The notes under the pieces: model-generated
What the model was told of the DNA's origin: nothing
Seen by the model: the letters and a program-made list of their open reading frames with translations, nothing else
Database searches by the model: none
Part shown: positions 13,110 through 23,400 of the stretch, piece after piece
Layout: every line of letters starts with the position of its first letter
Numbering within the stretch: position 1 is the first letter of the stretch
Made by a program: the position numbers and the translations under genes
Source of the DNA: Diorhabda sublineata
Lineage: Eukaryota > Arthropoda > Insecta > Coleoptera > Chrysomelidae
Assembly (NCBI RefSeq): GCF_026230105.1
Contig: NC_079477.1
Location: forward strand, 8,065,001 to 8,129,000
Length of the DNA: 64,000 nucleotides
Direction: 5' to 3'

Positions 13110-14980
13110 CTACGCAAAGTAAAGAAAAGAATATAATAAGTATGAAAATTTTTCCAACTGAAATCTGAATAGTTTTTGTTAACATGGTAATGTTTTCTAT
13201 TTCGCATTTATTAGACCATTTAATAAAATATGAAGCTGTATTTTTTTATTTTTACATGCACTATAAATATATATAATATGTCTCAATTTATATATAGGAT
13301 GATTTAGTTGATATTGTTGAATGGCACTGTTATTTTGAAAACTATTTTTTTAGTTTGTATAAAATTGTACATAACTACTAAGTATTAGAAAAATGATATT
13401 GGAAAATAAGATTTCACAAATGGATAAAGAGATAGATAAGAACACAAACGGAAGTAAGCTTTGTATTAAGGAAAGTTATTAGGCTATTAATAAATATACC
13501 AGAATGGATGTACTACCATCTATCAAGAGAATCCTAATATTTCTACCTTATGCTGAAATGAACCATCAGTATGATGAACGCTTGAAGCATTCTTAAAATC
13601 CTCCAGGAATTACTGGAAGATGAGCCTGATATAAAAGTTCAGTTTTGGGAATAAATTATGATTGAATTAGATACTACCAACGTTCTAATATAGAACGTTC
13701 TGGTTTTTGATTAATCTGGATCAAAGGAGGCCCTAGCCAACGCTCTGAATTAGTAAATATTTGAACAAGAATTGAGTAGGATGTTGCAAGAAGAATAAGT
13801 GCCGAAATTGACAAATTTTTTTCCTAGCCCAGTAATGCTAATATACCGTACAAGGTAAAGTGCGTCTCATCATTTCGCAAAGATTTTATTATCGGTAACT
13901 CAATGCAGATTGATGGATAGAAAGTGAAATGGCTACTAAAGCACAGATCAAACCGGCAAATATTTCTATACAAGTCGAGAGAAACATTTGAAACGATAGG
14001 ATATTGTCAATTAGTCAATTACTTGTTTTGAATAATTAAATTCACTTATTTTGTTACTATGTTAATTACTATCATGGTGAATTTCCGTTTCACTCTTTGA
14101 ATACAATGAATTAATTAGAATCGATCAGTATTAAAATTAAATAATTTAAAATGGTAGACTGGAAGTTGGTTGAAGTATTAATATTTAAATTTGTAGGTTT
14201 AGCAAAATTGTTCAGTACTGTATATTCTTAAAGAATATTCTTAATTTTTGTTCTATTATTGTTTGTTATAGAAATGTCCAGAAATTTTCACAAAGCTATT
14301 GAACTGTTGAAAATATACTTGGGTTTTTGAACCTACCCAAGAAAATACTCACATTTCGAGAAAACTCCAGAAAATGATAAAAAATTTTCCACATAATGCT
14401 GTTCCATGCATCTAACTTCCTAAAGTGACATCTAGTAAAAATATAAGGAAATATTTTTTAAAACGTCAATAAAGTATTTTACCAGATTTAAAAGTATTTA
14501 GATCATTATTTTCCATCAAATCATCATAAACAAACTTTCGCAACTGATATTGGAACCATTCATTTGAATGAAACCTCCTATTAAAGCCAAATTTTGACCA
14601 AAACCTACCTAATTAAAACATAAATGACTAGAATTTATAGGTAAATAATTATTATATCGTTATATATCTCTATAATCGTATACCACAGATAAGCGAATGA
14701 ACAACGTTATGTCACGTACACGTTTTAGAATACATATCAATTTAATCATTCATATTTTACAAATAGAAGGAAGTGAGTTGAGATCGTAACTGCTTTCTAT
14801 TGGAAGAATATATTGTTACTTCTTTTTTAGAGAATCATTATCAATTCAATATCAAAATGAACAATACCCAGAAGCAAACTGCACTTTTGATATCTTCATT
14901 ATTTTGTTGTTTATCTTCTCACACAGGCTGTCGTCAACTTATTAAAAGTAGTATTGAGCAGGCCACCAGCTACAAAGCAA
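13110..14980. other. No gene seen
   Basis: AT-rich intergenic sequence with scattered short frames and no recognisable feature. Confidence 0.6.
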
Positions 14981-14982
14981 CA

Positions 14983-15143
14983 TACTGAACACACTATTCA
15001 CACCACCATTACACCAACGCTGATTGACTAACTGACTGACGCGTGTTCGATAACTAAGTTATCGTCGTCAGGAGTCTACCTTCAGTGTGTGAGGTTAAAT
15101 TGTGAGTCTTGGTCTAGTGGTGGTGTAAATACTGTGTTTAGTA
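14983..15143. repeat. Inverted-repeat cassette with hairpin core
   Basis: GGTGGTGTGAATAGTGTGTT (inverted, 14983-15007) pairs with GGTGGTGTAAATACTGTGTT (15119-15143), 22 of 25 bases. Between them lies CGATAACTAAGTTATCG, itself a near-palindrome. It looks like a member of a dispersed non-autonomous family, but no transposase or TIR superfamily can be assigned. Confidence 0.5.
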
Positions 15144-15365
15144 TGAATATCACCAACGGTTCCAGAAATTCCAACTAACAAAGCAACACAGAGTAAGCTT
15201 TTCGATTCTGTAGGCTACTTTTGATGGCAAGTGTAGACCAGGAAGCAACATTTAAAAACAGTATCCTGCATTGTAGAACATTGTAAAAAAATATGCCTTA
15301 TAGCCTCAGTGTCGTTACAAACACATTGAGAGAAACTTTTGGTGTATTTGGGCTAAAATCCACTT

Positions 15366-16196
15366 AAAGGTACGTCTTTATCTGAGACAAAACAGTCTCG
15401 AGAGTAGTTTCGAGACTGGGGTCACAGATGTATATGCGAGGAAGAAAAGTATCGGAGATAAGTCTGCTAGAGCGCACCTATCACAGATGGACACGCATAT
15501 CCCCACTCTCGAGGCTTAAGTATCCAGTCTTCCGTTCCTGTTGGAAAAGTTTCAGAAATCTCGGCGACTTGAGTGTTGTAATTTTAAAATTTAAACAAAT
15601 TTGTTCTTAAAAGTTAGTGATAGTGGATGGACGATGAAGTCATTGAGTTGATTCATCTTCATGAGGAGCATGAGTTTTAATGGATTGTCCAGCATATAAT
15701 GTATAAAAATCACGTTAAAAAATGCAAAATATTGACGAAATCGCAAAAAAATTCCAAAATTGTCAGGGAATGAAGAAATCGAAGTGTGAACATTAATCTG
15801 TGTTGAGGAGGAATCGCTTTTAGAAATTTCGTGTGTTTATTAAATCCAGGAGTTCAAATTGCACTGCAGACATCCGGATAAAATTTCTAAATTGTTGTGG
15901 ATCTTCTACCCTCAGCTCATTTACGAGTGTGGAACACGCTCCTAATTCATTTCTTCTATCTACACATCACCCAACAATCCTTTTTTTAATCTCCGTTTTT
16001 GGGCAATTTTGTGTGCCACAAAAAAAGCAAACGCCTGACGTGAGACTTAGTCTCAGGTGGACATGAAATAATCGAGGTTTCTAGGCTGCAATGAATGTTG
16101 AGTCTCCGGAATCGGTTTCGAGACCGAAAGTGATCGCAGATGGACAATAGCCTGTGACTAGTCTCAAGACTTAGTCTCAGGTGGGCATGTACCTTT
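15366..16196 (+). mobile_element. 831-bp inverted-repeat DNA element with a MADF-like fragment
   Basis: The termini AAAGGTAC...CTGAGAC at 15366 and, inverted, at 16196 match at 17 of 23 positions and are flanked by ACTT on both sides (15362-15365 and 16197-16200). Internal GTCTCGAGAC/GTCTCAAGAC-type palindromes recur near both ends. A plus-strand segment at about 15627-15720 reads MDDEVIELIHLHEEHEF then W..H..YKNHVKK, resembling a MADF (Adf-1-type) domain start, as found in PIF/Harbinger partner proteins. The superfamily is unsettled because a 4-bp duplication is not the usual Harbinger TWA. Confidence 0.55.
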
Positions 16197-16259
16197 ACTT
16201 CGGATTACAATAATCCCAGCACCTTCCTAACGGTATTTGTATACATTGGAAGATATGCA

Positions 16260-16800
16260 ACTACTGAAAAAGAGATATAGCAATCCTTTGGTAGTAAAAC
16301 CGCTATAAAAGCGATACTCATAAATAATCAAGTCAAAGTTGGTCATGGAATATCTAAAAGCACTAAAGTAAGTGAGCTAAGAAAACAATGCTGTTGTATC
16401 TGCGTGCCGGCACGCATAAATAAACATAGGAAACAAAAAGCAAATAATCTGACAAAAAAAGGTGCAGACCAGCAAACCAGAGCTGATTTGTTTCTTGTTA
16501 AACTGAAGAAAATAGGAAACCGCAGCCGAGCACTCGAATGCGAGTCTATATCCGGTTTGAAACTGTTCCACGAAAGCTACAGCGCAGGAATAACCTAAGC
16601 ATTACCACAAGTCTGCTGACGGTCCACAGTAAATACCTTAAAAGAATAAAAAACATCGGTGAATGCAGATTTTGTGGAGTTGAGTGAAATACAGTAGCAT
16701 ATAATTTCTGAAAGCACCGAGACGTATTGAACAAAATGCTTAAAAATTTATTCTCATATGATATTTTTTCTTTGTTACCACTTAAGAAAGTAGTATTTAA
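16260..16800 (+). mobile_element. I/R1-type LINE tail: RNase H and zinc-knuckle remnant
   Basis: Plus-strand frames read GSKTAIKAILINNQVKVGHG (the S-D-S-xAAIKA motif with D lost), then CVPARINKHRKQKANNLTKK with GADQ (the WVPGHxGIxGNEKADxLAKxGA motif), then HSKYLKRIKNIGECRFCGVE followed by NTVAYNF (the CRxCGEExETxxHLLxxC knuckle). Order and spacing match I/R1-type LINE C-termini. Several stops and frameshifts are present. Confidence 0.6.
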
Positions 16801-17339
16801 GTTAGAAGAAAATTTAAGTACAAAATTTAAGAACAATTTAAAAAGTCAATATCGTCGATATCAACCCTCTGTTTTTCGCTTTGTAGTTGACAGGCGATTT
16901 AGGAATCATTATATGACTGCATATTTATATTTCTTTTGCAGTTTGCAGTTTATAATTTAAACATTTAAACATCCACTTACTAATTTTATACGTTTAAATG
17001 ACGATGTGTATCTACTGATACTGACTTGGAATGAAATTCCATTGAAGAATACAAACTATTATACAATTTATTTACATGCCCTTGTATTTAAAAAAAATTC
17101 TGACGCCCACCATATTTTTTATATTTAAATATAAACTCATACATAAGTAAAAATCAACTGTTTCAGCAATCGAGAAGAGATAATTTAAATTAGATGTAAT
17201 ACCACCCACCCGGAAACCTGAGTCTAACATCTCCAGTCGCGTCAAGTTTTGTTTATACAATTTTCCAACATTATAAACGACACCGCAACGATTACAATTT
17301 TCTATTTAATCTAGCTACCGCCTATGCTCTAGCTGAAAT

Positions 17340-17609
17340 TCATAACCTAACCCAACTTTTCTAACTCTGCGCATCATACACGGAATATCATTTCACTTTC
17401 AACCCGTAGCAAACGCGAGTCTAACCGAGATACTGACTTCGTATATTCGTGAGTCTCGTCGGACTTGCCTTGTTATATGAGTCAGTGGGCCAGTATTCAC
17501 TACACTTCGTTCGTATGGTAAAGTCCATAACAGTGCGGCATATCAGTCACTTTCAAAAATACGCGCGGAGTGGTTTAATGAAAAAAACTTTGTGTCAAAT
17601 GTTCTTATA
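17340..17609 (+). promoter_or_regulatory. Putative E74 promoter and 5' UTR
   Basis: The stretch just before the first coding ATG is more GC-balanced than its surroundings. It contains initiator-like TCAGT motifs at 17482-17486 and 17544-17548, typical of insect start sites. No good TATA box is placed 30 bp upstream of either one, and I saw no clean downstream promoter element. An in-frame stop at 17478 supports this being leader rather than coding sequence. The exact start site cannot be set from sequence. Confidence 0.4.
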
Positions 17610-17898
17610 ATGACAATGATTCTTGTTAAACAACCAAAAATGCCGTTGGTCGGTGATTTATCTTTATTAAATTCTTTGGTGCAAGTTAAAGAAGAAAATA
17701 TTAAGGAAGAGTGCGAGGACTATGTATGTAGCAGTAGTTCAAGTGTTGAGGATGAAGGTCCGCTGGACTTGAGGGTACATTGTGGCAGGGTCAGTCCTGC
17801 GAGAGATTCAGGAACTGAAAGTGACGATACCGAGGATAAGATGATGGTCGAGGAAGGTGGTGATTATAAACCATTCAAAAAGAATTTAATTAAAAGAT
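17610..17898 (+). CDS. Eip74EF: E74 (ETS-family ecdysone-induced factor), first coding exon of a probable B-type isoform
   Basis: This exon encodes the N-terminal 96 residues plus the first base of codon 97. The frame is open from an in-frame TGA at 17478, and the first ATG is at 17610 (MTMILVKQPKMPLVGDL); ATGs at 17616 and 17640 are alternatives. No pyrimidine-rich acceptor lies just upstream, so it looks like a true first exon. It ends at a strong donor, GTAAGT (17899-17904), in phase 1, which matches the exon at 52306. The protein has two overlapping SUMO-type psi-K-x-E motifs (VKEE at 26-29, IKEE at 31-34), a serine run (41-45), PLDLR at 51-55 (resembling the CtBP-docking PxDLS motif), an SP site at 62-63, and an acidic stretch with CK2-like sites (66-76). 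E74 proteins are nuclear, DNA-binding regulators induced by ecdysone, with isoforms sharing a C-terminal ETS domain. The gene identity rests on the linked exon at 63869; the isoform assignment is inference, because this N-terminus differs from E74A. Confidence 0.8.
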
Positions 17899-18375
17899 GT
17901 AAGTTAAGAATTATATCTGTATATTAAATAGAAAAAAAAATCTACAAAAATTTTTTTAAAAATTTAAAATAATAATTAATTTATAGAATAATTATTTTTA
18001 ATATTTAAATACAGGATTTTAAATGAATTAATTTTTATATAATATATAAAGTTTGTATTCAAATAAACCATGTAATTGTTAGTTAATTATTTTAGGCGTA
18101 CATAAAAAATACGTCGAAATAAAAAAAAGACAATTTATTCATTGAGATTATATAAAAATATTTTATATCTTTAGACGAAACGAAATAATAAAACAAAAAA
18201 ATAGAAAAATGAAAATAATATTCTACTTATTGCTCAAGTAAAGTCTATTTAAAATATTTTATTTTTAATAACCTTTTTTTTATCGATAAACAATGCCTAA
18301 AAAATACATGTAACTACTATATTCACAGGCCCCTCTTCTCATCATGAGATAAAATTTTAATATTTTGATATGCCA

Positions 18376-18402
18376 TGACCTTTAATGTGTTGTGTAAGGT
18401 CA
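18376..18402. promoter_or_regulatory. Everted pair of nuclear-receptor half sites
   Basis: TGACCT (18376-18381) and AGGTCA (18397-18402) face outward 15 bp apart, each preceded by AA or TA on the core side, 480 bp into intron 1. This fits the ecdysone-linked regulation known for the gene, but half sites occur by chance at this scale. Confidence 0.25.
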
Positions 18403-18894
18403 TAAATATGATAAAAAGGATATTGCAAAATTATCTAATATAAATATACGAAGATTAAGTTTTATTTTTTTTTATCACAAAGTAATTTATAAATGTTTAC
18501 TTAATTTTGAGCCAGTGCTAGAGGCTGCTATTATTAATACAGTGTAGCAAATATTTTCAACATATGCGAAAAATTTTTGGCAGCAAGTTGCAGACATATT
18601 TAATCTGAAGCATAATAAATTTATTTTATTACTATTTATCTGACCACGCCCTCTATATTTATACTTATAAATTTTGTTAGAAAGAAAGCACAAGCCCACT
18701 TTGTATAGAAAATAAATAGAAAAAATTCAAATTGGTTTTGCAAGAAAATATAGAATAAGTAAAAATAGTTTGGAAACGAAAATGTAATTTCATTTTACTA
18801 GTCATTAATTTAAAAATGTAGGACGGAACATAGGGTCGCACATTCATGTTTTATACCCCTCTACACTATGAAAAATATTTTATTTCATTATTTC

Positions 18895-18900
<6 letters not shown>

Positions 18901-18932
<32 letters not shown>
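18901..18932. repeat. (AT)16 microsatellite
   Basis: Uninterrupted AT dinucleotide run, followed by ATGT and ATAT variants to about 18955. Confidence 0.95.
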
Positions 18933-18940
<8 letters not shown>

Positions 18941-19225
18941 ATATAATATATATAATTTTATCACACTCAATATTTTATAAAAAAAAAAGTTACTCGTTAT
19001 TTGTAGGACATATAAATATTTGTTTTTATTTACTGACTATATTATAACATTGAATAATATTGTTTATTATTAGGTTACGTTATACAAAAACGATTTTTAA
19101 TCCAAAGGAAGCACGCTTGATTGATTTTGTATAAAAACAAAATAAAAACTGCCGTCCTTAACAGAAATTTATAACAACTTCAATGTCATCACGATCTTGA
19201 GTAATTTAATGAAGAACTACTGTTA

Positions 19226-20414
19226 TAGTCCATTCGTTTAGCGAGCGAAGCAAATTACCTAATTGGAATAATTAACAACGCGCTACAAGTTAGCTCCCTC
19301 TAAAACACATGTAATAATTGTGCCCAAAAAAGTTTTTTATTTATTTATTTTTTCTAATTAACCAGTCTACTACCGTTTATTTTAACATTAAATGCATTTA
19401 TCCAGAACTCTGACAGAATTCATAAGAATTAAATATAGTTAAGACACTCAATATATAATAATGAGAATTATTCTGTGTTATTAAAAGCAATGGTTATGGT
19501 TTATGAAGATTAATCTGATTGATTTCAGTCAAGTAAAATTAGTTCGCAGCTAGTGCATAAACCCAGCAATCCTGCACAGCTCACAACAAATTAAGAAATA
19601 AAAAATATATAATGTCGTTAGTTAAATAATAATAATACTCAATATATAATAATGAGAATTATTCTGTGTTATTAAAAGCAATGGTTATGGTTTATGAAGA
19701 TTAATCTGATTGATTTCAGTCAAGTAAAATTAGTTCGCAGCTAGTGCATAAACCCAGCAATCCTGCACAGCTCACAACAAATTAAGAAATAAAAAATATA
19801 TAATGTCGTTAGTTAAATAATAATAATAATAATGATATAGACTAATCCATTTTCTATTATCTATTTAACCAAAAGAAGAATTTTAATACTTCACAGTCGC
19901 TTGGATAATACCTCAGTAAAGCCATCCAATTGAATGATCCACCTATCTCCGCTATTGTAAACTTATTATTCCGAAACATCAATGTGCTCCGCGCACCCTT
20001 TGCTTACCTACATTATAATCCCGGCGTGTTTAATTGGAAAGTTTTGCTGCATTCAGTCCAGCGCAAGACGCAATACGGTGGCTAGATGCCGAGTAAACAG
20101 CTTTTGTCGCGAAATTCAGAACTGTCTACCTCTTTAGGATGATTTGAATTGGATAACAATGTACTATAATAGAGAGATTTTGTACAGTGTGAAAGTTGTT
20201 TTTAACATAATAAATAACGAAAGATTTTGTAAACATTCATACAAAGAATGGATGGAGGAAAAAACGAAAAGTAGACCATTTGGGGTATTTGAGTTGGCTC
20301 TCCGCGGATAAGATGAAAACAATGCTTCCAATAATAGTAACATATTTCACGTACTTAGTAATTTTTTGGTCGCATTATCACGAGCCACCCCTGCTTCGCA
20401 AGCTAAAAGGACTA
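19226..20414. mobile_element. Possible TIR element with TA duplication
   Basis: The left end TAGTCCATTCGTTTAGCGAG and the inverted right end TAGTCCTTTTAGCTTGCGAA are similar if a 4-bp gap is allowed, and both are followed by GCGAAGCA or the like. TA flanks both (19224-19225 and 20415-20416). No transposase is readable inside. It contains the exact 191-bp tandem duplication. The gap in the TIR makes this tentative. Confidence 0.35.
19446..19824 (+). repeat. 191-bp tandem duplication, apparently exact
   Basis: The 191 bp starting ACTCAATATATAATAATGAG at 19446 recurs at 19637. I see no difference until the copies end in an AAT-rich run, where the second has extra AAT units. Confidence 0.95.
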
Positions 20415-20419
20415 TAATG

Positions 20420-23400
20420 TTATTACTTGTTTGAAGGAACATGCAAAAATACACTTAATAATATCAATATGCTACTACTATTTACCAAATTTACTATATT
20501 CCATATCCCTATACCGGCATTTTCGATTAACCGGCTTTTCTTTACATAACCTTTAGAATTGCGAAGCTCCTTGAAAGGACGAAAGAGGGCAGGAACTTGA
20601 AAAGCGCTGTTTCCAGTCCTTCGGAAACCCTCGTTCTAGGTCACGGTCAAACCTGAATCGATACGAAAGGGAAACGAAGCGTTTCCTGAGTTCCAGCCAA
20701 CTTCTTGCTCTGTATTCCCCGAAATTTGATGAATGTATGGCGAAATTCTCGATAAATTCCCTGAAATTCTAATTCAGTCTATCATTAAAGTATGTTGATA
20801 TAAATTAAGATATTCTATTGATGTTTGGGTCAAAATGGAATGAAATATTAATATTGTTTGACACGAACGTAACATTCAAGATTTGGTGTTCGGTTTTAAT
20901 ATCATTTCACCAAAATAATCTTTTTTACAACCAACGCGTTTTGCATTATCAATTACACGTGTATTTTCTATATATTTTTACGATTGAAAACTGGCCAAGT
21001 ATTTTAAACCATGGCTATTACATTTCTAAAATCGTAGAGTCTTTAAAAATTATATTTCTTTTGTATAACAAGCTAGAAAATTCACTAATGGAATATTGTC
21101 TCAAGACTTATAGAAAAGAACATGAGATATTCGGACAGTCACCTTCACAGATTAGCTGTAAATAATGATAGCCAACAAGAAAAACTTTCTTACTTCAAGA
21201 GAATTATAGAAATTATTATTTTTATATTGGAAACAACTCATTGAAAAGATTTGTATTTCGTATAAATGTGAGAATTCATTCAAGTAGAAAATATAGAAAA
21301 TAGAAATACGAATTAGAGAGCTAAGTAAAGCTAATTATATCATTAACTACCCAATATATATTATATGTTTTATATTAGAGTTGCTCAAACTTATTTTTCT
21401 CGTAAACCATTTTCTAAATATTGCTGGTTTTCTCCCTAAAACTCATTAAAAAATCCAACGGTGGACATTTGCGTAGATCCTCATCGAGTCTTCCTTCATT
21501 ACCGGAAGGTTCACTTGGACCACTTTGGGAATCACTTTCAATTGAGGTATAAAATTATTAGGATTATAAGAGCAAAATGGATACGATACGGCCCATTCTG
21601 TATCGGATTGATATACGCTGATGAAGATACATTATAGTAGATTGAATTGAAAATCGCTTTTGTGTACCTTCCAGTGGGAGATAATAAGAATTAAGTGCAA
21701 TATCATTTCGTGGATGTAGATGCAGATATAATGTTAAGCAAGAACAAAGGGACAGTATTCTAGAATAGGTATGAAATGAAACAACAAATAATGTTAAACA
21801 CTCCTTTTAATTTATATATTAATTAATCAACTGCTTTTTAGCAATTAATATAACTTAACTTAATATAATAAATCTTGGAATTTTTGTTTTCAAGTTAATT
21901 TCATATCTAAAGATTATAATTTTTATTATTAGTAAAGATGATTTTAATATGTACATCCCCATACATAAGACAAGTAACTGATGTTACTATACAGTATTCA
22001 TTACCCGAAAAATCTTAAAACAAACATAACAAAAATCCTTATTTGTAAAAAAATCTTTGTGCCCCCCCCCATTCAAAAGCAATCTTGTATAAGGGTTATT
22101 CCTAAAATTGTGTGACCTTTTGACATCAAATGAAGTAATAATTGAAAAATTGATCCCCTTCCGTGGATTTAACCACTTACAACAATAATTAATTATATCT
22201 TCCACTTTTTTACAGACTAAATTATTAATATTCGTGAGTCACCACATTATTTTTAATATTTCCAATCATTTATTTCAAAACTTACCATTTTTAAAGCTTT
22301 ATAATATTTCTTTCCGATTACAATAAAATAACCCAGGGAATTTCGTGAATACTAGCAACTGTGTTTGTTCAGTCACACAATGATTGAATGTTTATTTGTC
22401 TAAAAAATCTCATTCTTCTACTATCAGCGTTATGTTTTATGTTTTTGCCTAGTTTCTTACCAAAATATTAATTATATAAAGCTGGAGTGGTCACTTCCAT
22501 AAAGTCCAAAAAAACTTGATTTTCTTGAAACCGGACAACATAACCTAACATTTTCTAACGGATAAATAAATATTGGTGGTAAAATATTCACTTCTGTTGG
22601 CATAATTTCGTGGACACAAAAAGTAATACAGGAATGGTTTAAAATTATTAAAATCTCTGAATTATTATGTTAATTTAAATTGCTGATAAAGTGACAAAGA
22701 AAATCTAGATAAAGGCAAGAGCAAAAAAAGGATTGTTGATGGGTGCAAAAGCGAAAAGAAAAGAATTAAGCAAAACAGCGAAGAGTTATAGACAGAAAAA
22801 TGAAAATAATCAGAATCTTTACTATGTGCTACAAATACATTTCCACCTTCGACTCTAAAACGAGTGATTTAATTACCGATTAAAAAAATAATAGGGAATA
22901 TATTGTAACTTTAAAAAAAAATGTTATCTGGACAAAGTGTCACTTTAATTGTGAGGAAAAACCTTATATTAGGTTATCAATAAACAAATTAAAGAAAATT
23001 TCAATGAGTGAATCTTTAGAAACTATATTTCAGAAAGTTTTGCAAGATGCTTTGATTAAAATGTTTCAATTGAATAAAATATTGCAAAATTAGTATCCTG
23101 TGGAATTTTAAGTCATAGAAGACAAAAAATTGGCCAACGGAAAAATTATTGCAGCAGAAAGAGCTGTAGTCGAATTTCTTGACGAACATTATAGCAGCAG
23201 AATTCCAGCTGGGAGAAAAGGGACAATTATTAGAAAAAAAAGTACAAAAACAAACAACTAACTGCCAATAGGCGACAGCATTACATTAATGGTTATAAAG
23301 AGTTACGTAATATTAAAAAAATTTTAATAAAACATTGTATCAATGGTTCGCTTTAATGTTTATTTATATCTACGTACAATTATCTTTTAGTTTTGTCCAT

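Noticed and set aside
17592..17609. Extending the first coding exon to 17592
   Set aside because: The codon there is GTG, not ATG; the first ATG in frame is 17610.
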